A DNA stretch of 64,000 nt from positions 186,001 to 250,000 of the forward strand of contig QEYB01000841.1 in NCBI GenBank assembly GCA_017562135.1. The letters run 5' to 3'. The DNA is from Dipylidium caninum (Eukaryota; Platyhelminthes; Cestoda; Cyclophyllidea; Dipylidiidae). The position numbers were made by a program, and so were the translations under genes. Positions 18,885 through 31,263 of this stretch are shown one piece after another. How positions within the stretch are numbered: position 1 is the stretch's first letter; each line of letters opens with the position of its first letter. The notes under the pieces are model-generated. The model made no database searches and was not told where the DNA came from. It saw only the letters and a list, made by a program, of their open reading frames with translations.

Positions 18885-21800
18885 TACTGTGGTCTGGGCC
18901 TATTTTGGTCAGAAGAAGACGTCTTATCTGTTAATATCTCCCATTGCACCAGCGAAGGAGCGAAAAATGCGTCTTTGTTTTTCACACGCTGAAACAGCGC
19001 CATTTGATACAGTGAAATGCATTCCCGACACTTCTTTATACTGTTTTATTAATGATTATACGAAGTATGTAAGAAAAGTATATTTGTTTATGCGAATATG
19101 GAATTCAGATTTTTGAAGAGTTTGAGTCGCCGCAATCGACTAGTTTTCGCCTTGACTTCGTAGTGGTGTCAATCGCATCGCCTAAGGTACTAGGCTTCAT
19201 GATGGAGGTTGCATTTCCTCAAAAGTAACCTATATTAAGTTCTTGTTAAAAAATAAAAACTACGGGCATTCAAAAGTGGAACTGACCTGTCGATTAATGA
19301 GTAGAATAACCATGCTTCAACAATACTATTTAGATTTTCTCTATTAGGAATTTGAAAAGCTAACGGAAAGGGATCTTGTAACCTTCGAGGGAAACGGTAG
19401 ATAATGCTGAGTTAATGGCTTTTAGTAATATTTGGCGAAGGATACCGCGACCCATTTCTTTCATTTTTAAATGTCTAGTTGAGGATGAGTATCCTGGAGA
19501 ATAATTTGCATAGTCAAGCGATTTCACAAGTCAATAGATGCAATATCATGGAGACGTTAGCTATAAGCACAGTGATAATAACTCGGTACTTTAATTTGAC
19601 TAATCACAAAAAGACTCGGATCTACGTAACCTTGCGTTTCTCATGTTATGTGAAATACGTTTCAAGCCATTGAGGACGTATCTACGAGGAATGGGTTGGC
19701 GAGCCATAACGCAGAGTACCCTGGCCGTGGGAGACTGTGGAAGACTTGAAAAGTGGGAAATGATCGACCAAGACGTCTGGCTATTTCCGAGTCGGAGGCG
19801 ATAACCGTCGTGTATCGAAATGGATTTTAACGCTTACGGGACGGTCCAACTAAGTTTTGGGCTCGTTCGTGTGGGGCTCACCAATCTGTGAGTCCGCTTA
19901 CGTTTGGCAAATGTCGGCGCCTGCACGATAAAAACGTGTCACGTTAGAAGAGAGAGCGGCAAGGGCGCGGCGTTAGGGGCTAGATAAATTCTGAGACAGT
20001 ATTGTATACATTGCCCAGTACTCCAGACAAATGATGCTAATCTCTGCCCCCGGATAAGTTATAATCCGAAGTCACAAGGAAGGGGCGTATCGAGTTGACC
20101 TCGATAAACCGAGCCAAATACCATGAAAGGTTAATACAAGGTAACTTGACATTTGTTCTTAAAAGACAGGCGTTTTATCAGTCTAAACTTGATCAGGGCT
20201 TTAATGGACGCTCTGGTGATTCGTGCTAGACAATGTTTGCGATGAGGTTGACCCCAGAAATGTTTTGAGCACATAAAATTTGTATAAGAAAGCTATATGC
20301 AAACAATTGACTGAAGAAGGGATTGATTAGATAATTGTAATTTTTGCCCGCTCCCTGTGGATGAATTCGATGTTCTCGAGGAGGTTCTCCATGGCCGGCG
20401 CAAATGATAGACTATTCATATACTACATGCATTTTTTCTCGACAAAGTATCCCGAAATACAATATAAGTTGCCTACGTCTTGCGTGGGACCTAGTTAAGC
20501 GGATAATATTTTAGGATTCGATGGCCGCAAGTGATTATGTGAGCTTCTAAGTGTAATAATAACAGGTATGAAAGAGATATACAAGAAAACCGTGCAAAAG
20601 ATTCAACAACGCTCGTGTTAATCAGAGAATTCTACAAATTTCTACGAAAAGCAATAACTCCAGTTCCTGACAATTCGACTTATTAAAACACTACAGCGTC
20701 AATCTGGTAAGGGTTATACTTCTTGTAATGTTGTTCGTATGTAGAAAATGTTTCTTTCATTTATAAACCATAAGTCCAGTGATTGTTTTTTACCCATCGC
20801 CCACAAATGCACAGGGAGGATCACGTAGTCGTCAACACATAGGAATGAGGGTTCCAATCAAATATGCTGGTTGATGCCAATAGGTTTATTATTGTTTAAC
20901 TACTTACTGCTAATCGTCTCAGCAAGAGGATAGAAAAGGTTAATCTCCACGTTGGTATGCTAGTGGAATATCACTATTTTGCCTGCCTTAACTCAATCCC
21001 AACCATCCATTTCCGATTTTCTTCTCATGGGAAGAGTAGATTTTCAAATAAGTAAAACACGATTGCTCGAATTAGGTCGAGTTAAATGTAGAGGCGGGGA
21101 TGAAATGTCCATTCAAGTATAAGAAACCGACTTCATCGAGTAGTCCGAACACACTTTCTGAGGTCTTAATACAATTCGCAATTAATTATCCAGTCTTCGA
21201 TGCCTATGTGAATCATCACTTGAGGAGATAAACGAAGTAAACTAGAATAAATGAATTCAGCTACACTTTGGAATATGGCCTCGAGGAAACAAATATCGGT
21301 CTCTAGGGCAATTTTCCTTTTGAGCAAGCACTAAACGGAATGTTGACGGCATTTGTATTATGTTCGTTACAGTGCATCATTCAGTCCAAATCTCTATTTC
21401 ATTGGTGCGATTCAAAATTTGTTGGGGACATGGAAATTAAAAGTATGCTCCCGGCAAATACCAACATCAGTTCGGGAGACTGCGGCAATTCAAGATAAGT
21501 TCACGGGGTGCTATATAAATTGCATTACGTCATACTCATGATATGGCCTTAGGTTTCCAGACTAGTCGCTCATTTTAGAATTTCTTAAATGTGGTTTACG
21601 ATAGTCCTGACAATTGAGTTCAACAGGCCTGGTCTCACATTACAAGTAATTTACGGTAGGGTATAATAGGATTTCGGAGTAGGTCATGAAAGCAATATAT
21701 GGTTTTGGCTTATTTTTTGTTTTAATATGCTTCGTAGGTGTTGCATTTACGATTGACGATAAGGTGGCTGAGGTGATTCGGCATTTTTGAAGTTGCGGAA

Positions 21801-22042
21801 CAGTATGTGATGCAATGCTTACATGGTTACATAAGTCACATACTAATGATATTGTGCAATTCAACAAAGTAAAACATTTTCATTTAATGTCGATCACTGT
21901 GGCTCAAGCATTGCTCTAATTTAACCATATTTCCCTACATATGTAACCCGTTGACAGTTTTCGAGTTTTGTTTTACTTACCCTCAGTGGTTCGTCAAAAG
22001 CTGCAATATATTATCGCTCAGCGATTTCACTCGAGACGAATC
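18885..22042. other. Intergenic DNA between ELAV-like and CDK genes
   Basis: A canonical AATAAA on the plus strand at 19252-19257 lies about 370 nt after the ELAV-like stop and could be its poly(A) signal. The rest shows no recognisable gene. Short frames at 18889-19116, 19479-19673 and 21353-21541 are unassigned. An acceptor-like site near 21986 (T-rich tract ending ccctcag) lies about 57 nt before the CDK start codon and may mark its 5' untranslated region. Confidence 0.45.
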
Positions 22043-23230
22043 ATGCATCCAAAATACATTAAAGATGAAATTATTGGTTCGGGTACTTACGGAACAGTTT
22101 TCCATGCACGAGATAGGGTTACGAACAAATCTTATGCAATCAAACAAATTTTGATTGACAAGTAAACAAAATTAGTTTCATTTTGTCAGTTTCGACAACG
22201 GCATACCAGCATCCACCATGCGTGAAATAGGTGTTCTTATTGAACTTAATCAATTCAATCATCCTAATATAGTGCAGTAAGTTCATGCTGATTGCTAATT
22301 ACTTTCCAACAGAATTCATGAAATTATTCACGAAGACCGTAATATATCGATTGTGTTCGAATGTTGTGAATGGGACCTCAGAAAGTATATGGACTCTCTC
22401 AAGAAATCAGGTTATAAACCAAAATGTGGTTCGAGCGGCGGATTGCCAATCACTTTAATTAAGGTAAAATTTCATTCTGCCTAAAACACATAGGGCTTTA
22501 CTAGACAGCTTCTAGATGCACTTCGATTTTGCCACAAATATAAGATCGTTCATCGCGACATTAAGCCTTCAAACCTCTTATTATCTAAAAGTGGCGTAAT
22601 GAAACTCGCTGACTTTGGTTTATCGCGCACCCATTCCATCGGTGATAGAACGTACTGTCATGAAATTGTCACACTCTGGTACCGCGCACCTGAAATCATT
22701 CTGGGGTCCGCCGTCTATTCGACTGCAATTGATATCTGGAGTGCGGGATGCATTGCTTATGAGATGGTATCATAAAATTTGGATGACTTTCTTCATAGTT
22801 CACGGGAAATGTTTTATTCCAAGGTGATAGTGAAATCGATCAGCTTTTTAAGATATTTCAGAAGTTTGGTGAGAACTTCCCGTACCATTTAACTTCCACA
22901 ATAGGAACTCCACATATAGATAAATGGCCAGCATTAAGCGAAATGCCCGATTACAAGGAAGAGTTCCCCCAATTTTCTCCCCAACTATTCACTCAACGGG
23001 AGATCACGAGAGATTTCCAGACATTCCTTTTGGTGAGTAAATGCTACTTTGTTTATCATAGAATAAGAAACTAAACAACTCCCCGTGAGTCCTTATCCAA
23101 GTGACCAATCAAAACGTTCTGCTAACCCTGATAGGAAATGTTGAGATTGAACCCCGAGGAGCGCGCTGACGCGTACGAACTAAGAAGCGCACCATTCCTT
23201 CGAGGAGCCAAAATAGTTCCCATCGAGTGA
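22043..23230 (+). CDS. Cyclin-dependent kinase, CDK1/2-like, atypical T-loop
   Basis: Six exons join in phase: 22043-22161, 22190-22276, 22313-22463, 22494-22766, 22799-23032 and 23135-23230, encoding about 319 residues, normal for a CDK. Landmarks: glycine loop GSGTYG (12-17) keeping the Thr-Tyr pair that Wee1/Myt1 kinases phosphorylate; Lys34; cyclin-binding helix PASTMRE (46-52) in place of PSTAIRE; catalytic HRDIKPSN with Asp141; DFG at 159-161; VTLWYRAPE; and GDSEIDQLFKIFQ. The T-loop reads RTYCHEIVTLWYR where CDK1 has RVYTHEVVTLWYR, so the activating Thr is Cys174. There is an extra low-complexity segment around residues 98-115. Four introns are only 28, 36, 30 and 32 nt; the last is 102 nt. 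CDK1/2-like kinases drive cell-cycle transitions with a cyclin partner; this divergent copy may have a specialised role. Subfamily not certain. Confidence 0.92.
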
Positions 23231-23908
23231 TATTCTGGAAGTCCCAATGAATAATGGATCTTTCGAAGATAGCACTACCATATTTCTTAAGTCCAATGAT
23301 GCACTGCAGAGGACAAGATAGTTAACCTATTTCTACCCCCTTTTGTTCACACGAACTGCTTTTCAAGATTTTGCGAATACAAAACCCGAATGTTTGTCAT
23401 TACATGGTTAATCTAAATGCCATCATTCGGGTGCTAACTTGGTTAAGCTTACAGAGCGGATAGCGCCTACAAGGGTGAACATTCATCCCAACTCCGCAAA
23501 TACACCCCTTCTACTACTTATTTTAGAAATCCCGTTTGGGCTAAACGTCAGCTTGAATACCTATAAACGCTCATTAACCATCTTGATAAAACTCCTTTCA
23601 TCACCCGGCTTAGAATACCATACTTTAAAGTACAATTCCTTCTCCCTGAATTAAAAAGACATCGGTTTCACATACTACCATATCTATAAAAAGCTAGACA
23701 TCGATGTATACGAATTACAGCTAAAATCGACGTACATAGAAAATTGCAACTCTGTTACATAAATGACGTAGAACATAGAAAAATAGTCTTGGTCGATCGT
23801 AGTTACAACGGGAACATCAGAAAGCTCCCACTAAAGTTCCAATAAGATACAGATACTAATGTTCACTAAAATGAAGTCAGAAGCAGTAATAAGAGCCTCT
23901 TCTTATAG
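23231..23908. other. Convergent intergenic spacer between CDK and Wee1-like genes
   Basis: About 680 bp separate the stop codons of the two convergent kinase genes. The plus-strand open frame at 23439-23654 has no recognisable domain. Both 3' untranslated regions must lie here and may overlap as natural antisense. No canonical AATAAA close to either stop was noticed. Confidence 0.5.
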
Positions 23909-26059
23909 TTATGACAAATGTCCCAATAAACTCGTTGAGGTAGGCCGGTCTCGAGCATTACGGGAGAGCATCATCTAAAACACAGAAAAATTCTTTCGAA
24001 GAGGAGTTACGCTTTAGATATTCTTACAATATAGCAATGCTGCGAATGCTTAATACAAACCTGTCTATTCAAATACCCACATGGTTACGCTTATTAAAAG
24101 GCTTTTGATGATTGTAATTATATTCACAAAATTACTTCATAGTCTCGATTAAAGTGAAACAGCACTAAACTAACCATCACGATGCACCTAAGAGCCTGAG
24201 GTAGAACCGAAGCATCGTTAAAGGTGAATCCCCCAGCACGGAATCTTTCCAAAATGGGAAACTCCATAACTCCACCTGCCTAAAATGAGAAAAAGGAAAT
24301 TACCTCAACGTTCCAAGAGCAATTAACAATCGACGTGACAAAATGTTCGGGTACTCAAGACTCACCGAATGATAAAGTGTGACACCAAAAGCATAGATAT
24401 CCCGACCAAAAGCTGTACATTCAGGAGAGCTAGAATCATCGAGAGATGGCAAGTACCGGCCGTCACCGAGGTCCTCACCTTCACGATCATCACCAGCACG
24501 AGAGGCACGGCCGAAATCGGACAATTTGAAAACAACTTGGGAAGGATTTTCTGACTGCAGAACCTTATGTTAGAAAAGAAATTCAAAAACTACTACACTT
24601 GGAACCTTTAAGGCAATTAATTATGACGCACATATACATAAACGTTGTTTATTAATACCTAAACGATAGCATAAAAGCAGCCCTTGTAGAAAATAGTCTT
24701 TAATTTAGCGGTAAGTCGAAGCCACCTGCGCTGCCATCACATTTTATCAGTTTCCATCACAGATTTTATCGTCTATACCGAAAACTGGCAATGAAAGTCA
24801 AGATGTTAATACTTACATCGATGCAATGATTTCGGATCACTTCTGCCAACTCATCTGAGGCACAAGCACAAGGAACTTTATCGTCCGGTAATTGGATAAG
24901 TATATTACTAGGTTTTACATCACCATGAACAATATTCCAATTGGTATGGAGGTAGTGTAGGGCACTAGTAATTTGACAAAAAAGGTGAATCAAAGCAATC
25001 TCTGATAGGCGACGGGCAGGAATACGTAGATCATCTCCAGATCCATTTGCAGAATTGTCGTGATGAGCCAGAAGAGAGGCGTGGGCACGGCTCGGGTGAA
25101 GATAGTGAAAAAGACTTCCACCAAGGCAAAATTCCGTGGCTAAAATTATGCATCCGGACTCACGCCAAGAATCGAAATACCGCACAATGTTTGGATGTTC
25201 CACTAATGCAAGGGCGTTTACTTCATTTAAAGCTTCGAGTTCGAAAATGTGATGATCTATTGACTCCGAGAGAGACCGTTTCAGACAATGTAATAAACTA
25301 GTAAACCTGTGCCTTGCTCTATAGACACAAGCAAACTTCGTTGTAGAAATTTCTACTATAGACACATAGGAACTAGTGATTCTAAAAAAATAAAATCAAA
25401 TATGAGACTAACCGGTCTGAGTTCAAAACCGTATTGAATAACTCCTGTGTATTATCGCTTTCATTCTCACCAATCCTTTCCAGGAAAACATTATTGGCTT
25501 GAACATTTATCACATCCGGACATATCTCCCTATATTCGACAAACGTTGTGATGTCCGACTGAATACTGTGCTTCAAAGATCTGTATAACCTATTGCGGAA
25601 TTCGGTTCGCGTATAAACTGAGGTCGCCGGCGGTCCTGACGTGAGACTCGAATGTTGGTTTAAGTGGATAATTCCGGGAGTTCGCAGCTCTTCACAAAAT
25701 GCGAGACAGTCTCTCAAGTGGGAAGCTACCACAGAATGGTCATTGGCGAGTTTATCCAAAACTTTGGAGGACGAACAATGTTCAATTGTCGATGTGTCGG
25801 CAGGTGAAGAAATGATGTCGCCGTTTAACGGGAAGTCATGACGTTTGCTATCATCTGATGAAAGAAATTGGCCGTCTGTGCGCTGTGTAGAAGTAACCGG
25901 CGAAATGTCATTAAGACGCGCTGAATAAACCTTGCCACTGCGGACGTGATGACGGAGAGAGTTATTATGGGATGAAGAATTGGGCGAGGGCTTAGGCGGG
26001 GCCGGTGTCGAAGACGGAAAAGGACGTCGCTTCGGAGACGGGGAGTCGAAGTCGAACAT
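23909..26059 (-). CDS. Wee1/Myt1-family protein kinase
   Basis: Five exons on the minus strand join in phase: 26059-25413, 25381-24817, 24554-24366, 24279-24175 and 23974-23909, encoding about 523 residues. A Ser/Pro-rich N-terminal region of about 215 residues precedes the kinase domain, as in Wee1. Landmarks: Lys250 in CLKRSL; NALALVEHPNIVRYFDSW; EFCLGGSLFHYL; catalytic loop HGDVKPSN with Asp370; DFG at 417-419; GDGRYLPSL; DIYAFGVTLYHSV; and a final MMLSRNARDRPTSTSLL matching kinase subdomain XI. Wee1-family kinases inhibit CDK1 by phosphorylating its glycine-loop Tyr (and Thr for Myt1). Odd feature: where Wee1 has a GxGxFG loop, this protein reads VEISTTKFACVYR, with no glycine. An upstream in-frame ATG at 26104 is possible, but the start at 26059 (MFDFDSPSP) is preferred because an acceptor-like site lies just before it. 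Confidence 0.85.
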
Positions 26060-26104
26060 CTCCCAAGAATGAACTGCCCGCAATATATTAAAACAAACTT
26101 TCAT

Positions 26105-27238
26105 GTTCGCGGAAAGGGGGATTAACTATATGCATTAACAAAAATACTGTCTAAATTGGCGTTGAAAATTTGCAGTTTAACTGGCGTTAAGGGAATGATT
26201 TGCTCTAAGCCTGCTACAAAATAAAGCAATAATATGATTTAACCCCTTTCCTGATTGATACTTTTAAAAACATTTCAAGGGTAATTTGCAGCTCGCTCGC
26301 TACGCATCATATAGCCTATCATAAAATATATGTGAAATGTGTTGGACGAGAATAGAAAGCAAATTTGTGTAGACCTGTCTTATTGCCACTAATAAGTTGC
26401 GTCCATCTAAAGATTTGTTGCTTCGATATTAAAAGCCCTAGGAAATTTTTGCTCAATTCGACGTTACATTTTTCACTTTTTTTGCCCCTCAGATCATTTA
26501 CGTTAGATCATGCACCTGCTCTCACAAAAATTGGCATAGCCTTTCACCCGCTTCTATACTAAATATTTTTGGCCACGGCCTCGTTCTCTATCCTTCAAAT
26601 CTTCGCTACTACGCTTAATTGGACAAGTTGTACCTCCTCAAACGCATACTTCATACAATCTTGCCTGGAATCTTAATTCTAACTCCATCTTGACTCTTCA
26701 GCAAACGTTGAACTTCGAAATTTTATAAGACTTCGGATAGTTTCCTCTTCTACCTTCTACCCTTGAGTATAGTCTATCGAGATGGACCCCTTATCGTTCA
26801 CTCACCTTCCTAACGGATTGTACGTCATGTCATATTAATCAATTTAATGAGCCTAGCAAGCGTCGCTGTCTTTCCCTCAAGATAACTATCCAGCCTCAGC
26901 ATTTATCAATTAAATTTGTAATAACTTGTTACTCCTTTACAAAACACAACAATCACCCTCACTCAACCAGCGCCGAAAACTACCACCACATAAAACAAAA
27001 GTGTTAAACCATAGACGCAATACCCGTACTTACCACTTTATGCTGTTACGAACGACTCGTTAGACTACTGCGTTTTGCTTTACTTTAAGGTCTATCCTAC
27101 TCTCTATGCTCTATACCTCAAGGAATACGCCTGTTGCAAAAAAAATATTATCGAAAAGGTCCAGGTTTTTCGGCGTCAAGTCTGCTTATAAGGCAGGTGC
27201 AATCCCTTAAACGCGAAAGGTAGCGATTTGGCCACTAG
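26105..27238. other. AT-rich intergenic DNA, nothing recognised
   Basis: This lies upstream of the Wee1-like gene and downstream of the small minus-strand gene that ends at 27239. It should contain the Wee1-like promoter. I saw no domain, no strong splice-bounded frame and no clear repeat. Confidence 0.45.
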
Positions 27239-27560
27239 TCAAGCCCATTCAACTTCCAAAGCCCTTCTGTGGCAAAAATCATCTCGAAAGTAGGAAACTG
27301 TATACAACCCCTGGACGAAGGGTGAACCCTTGGTCTTAAGATGGCGTCCGATCGCACCCGAAAATGGTCCTACTTACCATGAATGCACACCTCGTCAACC
27401 AACCCCTCATACACCAAGCCACACGCAATGCTCGTGACAACTGTTCTACTATTCCACGAAATTCGTCTACTGGTGCTACAAATTCAAGCTCGGAAATGAT
27501 CGACGAAACAATTCTCGGGTGAAGACAGGCTGTGACACTAAACCACCGCCTTGCTAACAT
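27239..27560 (-). CDS. Small two-exon gene of unknown function
   Basis: Exon 27560-27378 starts with ATG, directly preceded by an in-frame stop, and encodes 61 codons ending in a strong gtaagt donor. A 43-nt intron ends in cttaag, and exon 27334-27239 adds 31 codons and a stop in the same phase. The predicted protein of 92 residues begins MLARRWFSVTACLHPR, an Arg-rich, acid-free start that could be a mitochondrial targeting sequence, and then has a helical-looking DEFRGIVEQLSRALRV segment. I do not recognise the family. Mini-intron size and phase fit the neighbours. An alternative is that exon 1 starts at an acceptor at 27538-27539 as part of a longer gene. Confidence 0.42.
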
Positions 27561-27899
27561 TCAAGTGTTTAAACCCAGTACCAGTAGATGAACTGACTCC
27601 GGGCACCCTTCTTCTGCTAAAATGCCTCAATCAAGCAGCAATTGTGGATAACAAAGCTAAAATTGACAACGCTGTTGTTAAAACCCCAAGAACATCTTTA
27701 TGCCTTAGTGAATTACCACCAAATATCGTAGCCTAGTCTCAATAAATTAAACTAACATCACTAAGTTAGCGGTGGTAAGACAGTGTGAACGTTAAGTGGG
27801 AGCGTCAACTCAGAATATTGTGCCTCGACTGAGCACTAGACACACCGCACCTCGGTAAACAAAGGACCCAAAAATTGACACTGAAACATTTCCCAAAAG

Positions 27900-27905
27900 T
27901 TTATT
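27900..27905 (-). promoter_or_regulatory. Candidate poly(A) signal of the eS26 gene
   Basis: A canonical AATAAA on the minus strand begins 5 nt after the eS26 stop codon. Very short 3' untranslated regions are common for ribosomal protein genes; the assignment is inferred from position only. Confidence 0.5.
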
Positions 27906-27910
27906 TTTTC

Positions 27911-28479
27911 TTAATTGCGATTAAACTCAATACGTCGTTGGGGAGGTTTGCGGATTTTGCGGTCCTGTTTGGAACGGCCCCGCAAAATCTTACCATGGAT
28001 AGCGCAACTGACACAGTACTGAAGCTTGACATAGAGCTTCGGGAGAGTGTACCCTAAGAAAAAATAAGCCACAGACCACAATGCAAATCGAATAAATTAA
28101 TTCTGTTGAGATTTTTCCTGTTTTTCCTTAAGCTGAAAACAGTCAACCCAAAAGTTATCTTTGGGGTGAGGATTCCTAAGGGTAATCGAACAATGCGACG
28201 TAACATCTTAGTCGTAGGGTCCCATCCGGACACCATGCAATATTACTACTGATAACCAACGTACCAGTATAAAAAGATGCTTCCGCCAGATCCTTTACGG
28301 CAGCAGCTTCGGCGATGTTCCTAATTACAAATTTGGGTATGCATTTATCCTTGGGGCAACACCTTCCACAGTTACTACAGCGGATAAATTGAACGTGCCC
28401 TCGGCCTTTCTTAGAACGACCATTGTTTCGCCTTTTCTTGGTCTATGAAAAAATTGCTACGACTGGTGAAACATACCAT
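27911..28479 (-). CDS. RPS26: 40S ribosomal protein eS26 (RPS26)
   Basis: eS26 is a small-subunit protein at the mRNA exit channel and binds one zinc ion. Three exons on the minus strand: 28479-28477 (only the ATG), 28442-28265 and 28053-27911, giving 107 residues. It starts [19 protein letters not shown], almost identical to animal eS26. All four zinc-binding cysteines are in the expected places: C23 and C26 (CSNC), C74 and C77 (CVSC). The motifs [13 protein letters not shown] and [17 protein letters not shown] confirm the family. Differences: extra cysteines in GRCCPKDKC, and a short tail [12 protein letters not shown] instead of the Pro-rich tail of vertebrates. An intron directly after the start codon is a familiar arrangement in ribosomal protein genes. 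The gene is intact. Confidence 0.95.
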
Positions 28480-29282
28480 TGCAAGCGCAGAGGACCCAAC
28501 GTGGTAACGGGCGCTCACCACAGACAAGTCAATATAAACAAAGCCGCGGAAATAAGCAATACGGGGACTAATTTAACAACGCGACCTAATGCATAAGAAA
28601 ACCTTTCTTGGGAATTTTATTGCGCAATGTGTAGTCAATTTTTTCACATGGGGAAAATTTGTAATAGGACTGAATTATCCCATGGCTTTACAATAACGTG
28701 TTTGAAATCACACGTCAGAATGGACGGGAAAACGGAGTCGTTCGGTATTGAAGCGAATTTAGTAATAGATAAAAACTATTATGCAATTTGCGCAAAAGGT
28801 TAAGCTGCATGAGCAATAAAAGTTAAAATGCTTTCGGTAGAGACAAATTGGTTCCATAACAAGACAAGTAAAAGACGACATCTGACAAGTGGCACGATGC
28901 AGAGAAAGGCTTCTTGAAAAAATACATCCATATGCATTATATTATAAACGTGCCAGTGAGTCATATTTATTCGTGGTTATTCAGAAGACAGCAAAATTCT
29001 TTAATAAATGCCGTCATCCTTAAAATAATTATGTAACGCAGCGGTGGTTAAAACATGGTACTGGTTCAGCAACTCCTATTCTCACACGGATTAGAAGAGA
29101 GGAATTTCAACAATTAATCGTATTGAGAAAAATGGTTTTGTTCAATAGGCAACTTTTTCAAAAATAGGCCCAAGCAAAAACGTTTTATTAGCCCCCCACG
29201 GAAATTGGAGTTTTGGGCAGAGATCTTCGTGTCGGTCTAATTAGCATTTAACATGATAAATAATTGTATTTTAGGTCGTAGG
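28480..29282. other. Region between eS26 and the inverted repeat
   Basis: AT-rich DNA that should include the eS26 promoter. No coding exon, tRNA or repeat was recognised. Base composition changes visibly at about 29283, where the inverted repeat begins. Confidence 0.5.
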
Positions 29283-31216
29283 AGGACACCAACAGTTCTT
29301 CCGTACGTCTAGACAACAGCATTTGCCACTTCTGCGCCTCCACTCCTCCTTCTTCATCTCATATTTACCACAGTGTTATTCCAAAGAACGAAGAGACGCT
29401 CATGTTCCACTAAATCAATTCGCTGTTAGGTCATCCGCTGAAGGAGGCCACTACTTCACAGTCCAAATAGCTTTGCATACTCGCAGGAGAGCACATCCTT
29501 CCGCCATTCATACAACCACAAACACTCAAAAGACCTCATTCCAAGCTAACGATCTTCAGCATCGCGACATCCACATCAGCAGATCACCACGCGTGCCCGT
29601 TCAGCGTATTGCAGCATCACATCTGCCACAGGAGATAACTACCAGCAGCATTCCACTTAATCCATTGCCGCAAGCAGGCAACCCAAAATACACACATGCT
29701 CACTCCTTCCTTCTCCCTCTAACCCACATCAACTAACACATACACACACACACAAACACACACAAAATCACATACGAATGCAGAGAGGGAAGAGGGAGGG
29801 GGGGGGGCAAAAAATAGAAAGAAGGAGTCTAGTCGATTGCCTGGGCTAAGAGAGATCGTGGGTGGACCACTTCAGAACATCTTCGCCGCCTCATCCAGCA
29901 CATTCTTAGTGGATGATCACAGATTCAACGATGTCTTCAATTTCGTTCCGCGGTGGCTAGATACTCACATGTCGCCTACACCCACCACAACCCCGCTGCC
30001 ACTGACTGCATCGTTAAATGCTCCAACGAAACTTTCTGCAATTGCATCTCTCGCAGCAATAAACTTCCCCTCCTATGACCTTTTTCAACCACCCTCACCC
30101 ACCTCCACCCAATGACTTTGGACAGACCCGACGAATGTAGCGCGTCCTCGCATCAGCCAATCGCTTGCGCAGCTTGACTACTCACTCGCCCACCTCCCAT
30201 CGATCCTCCTCGCCGCCTCGTTCTCAGTGGTCGGGAGGTTCTAGTCCCTCTCCAAAGCCACATTCACCGACACGACTCGTCGGCTTCTGCTACGTCGCGT
30301 GAGGTGCCATGAACTTCGGCAACTTCTTCCGTAACACATTTGAGGATAAGCGAAGCCGTGGCTTTGGTGTTGACGTGGGTGCAGGCGTGGATGCAGGCGT
30401 GGACGAGGAGGGGGACAGGGCAGAGATGAGGGGAGCAGGAGCAGGAGCAGGAGCGGGCGTCAATGGAAGACATGGTGGTCGTGGCAGCGGCAGTGGCAGT
30501 GTCAGCGGCAGCAGCGGCGGGAGCTTATTTGCTGCACCCAGTCGTCTCTTCGAGTCACTCAACGCCAAGACTGAGAGCATTGTCTCCGACTTCAGCCACA
30601 AGGTGGATCTGGCCAACAAATTCGACAAATTGAGGAAGTACTCCTCTATCGACAAGATTGGTCAGAGTGTCCTCGGAAGCACTTTTCAATCCAAGTCCTC
30701 CTCCGCGTCTGTCACTAAGCCCCCGAAGCGACATCCGAGCCCCCTGCCACCGTCGCTAACTTCAACACTACCAACACCGCCTTCCCAACCACCTTCGCAA
30801 ACACGCCCACAACGACAACGCCAACAGCAGGAGCTGCAGCAGCTGCAGCTGCAGCAACAGCAACAAGAAGAAGAATTGTCACCACAGACCTGTGGAGAAG
30901 AGCCCTCGCGAGCATGGCTGACAGGTCTCCGACCACTCCGCCCCACTACCACTACCACCCGAAAGATGAGTTACGAGAGGAGTCATCACGGTCTCCACTC
31001 TCCCACTCACAAACCACCGCACTCCTTGGAGCATACCTTTCACCCTACCACCAGAGAATCCCCTTTCGTGTTCCAACAAGACAGCAGGTGCCGCCTCATC
31101 TACTCTCTCATGTAGGCAGTGGCGGCGTGGCGGCGGAGGAGGAGATGTTCAACACCGACGACATCACACAACGTGATAAAGATGTGCGGTCGTCGAGACA
31201 CCTCATCTCATGCCCA

Positions 31217-31263
31217 CTCCTCCTCCTCCTCCTCCTCCTACTCCTCCTCCGCCTCCGCCTCTG
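31217..31263. repeat. Trinucleotide (TCC)n tract in exon 1, left arm
   Basis: A run of CTC/TCC triplets encodes a Leu- or Ser-rich stretch depending on frame. In the right arm the equivalent place (near 47,190) has only a short version, so the tract expanded or contracted after the arms separated. Its length change helps restore frame after a nearby 2-nt difference in the left copy. Confidence 0.7.
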
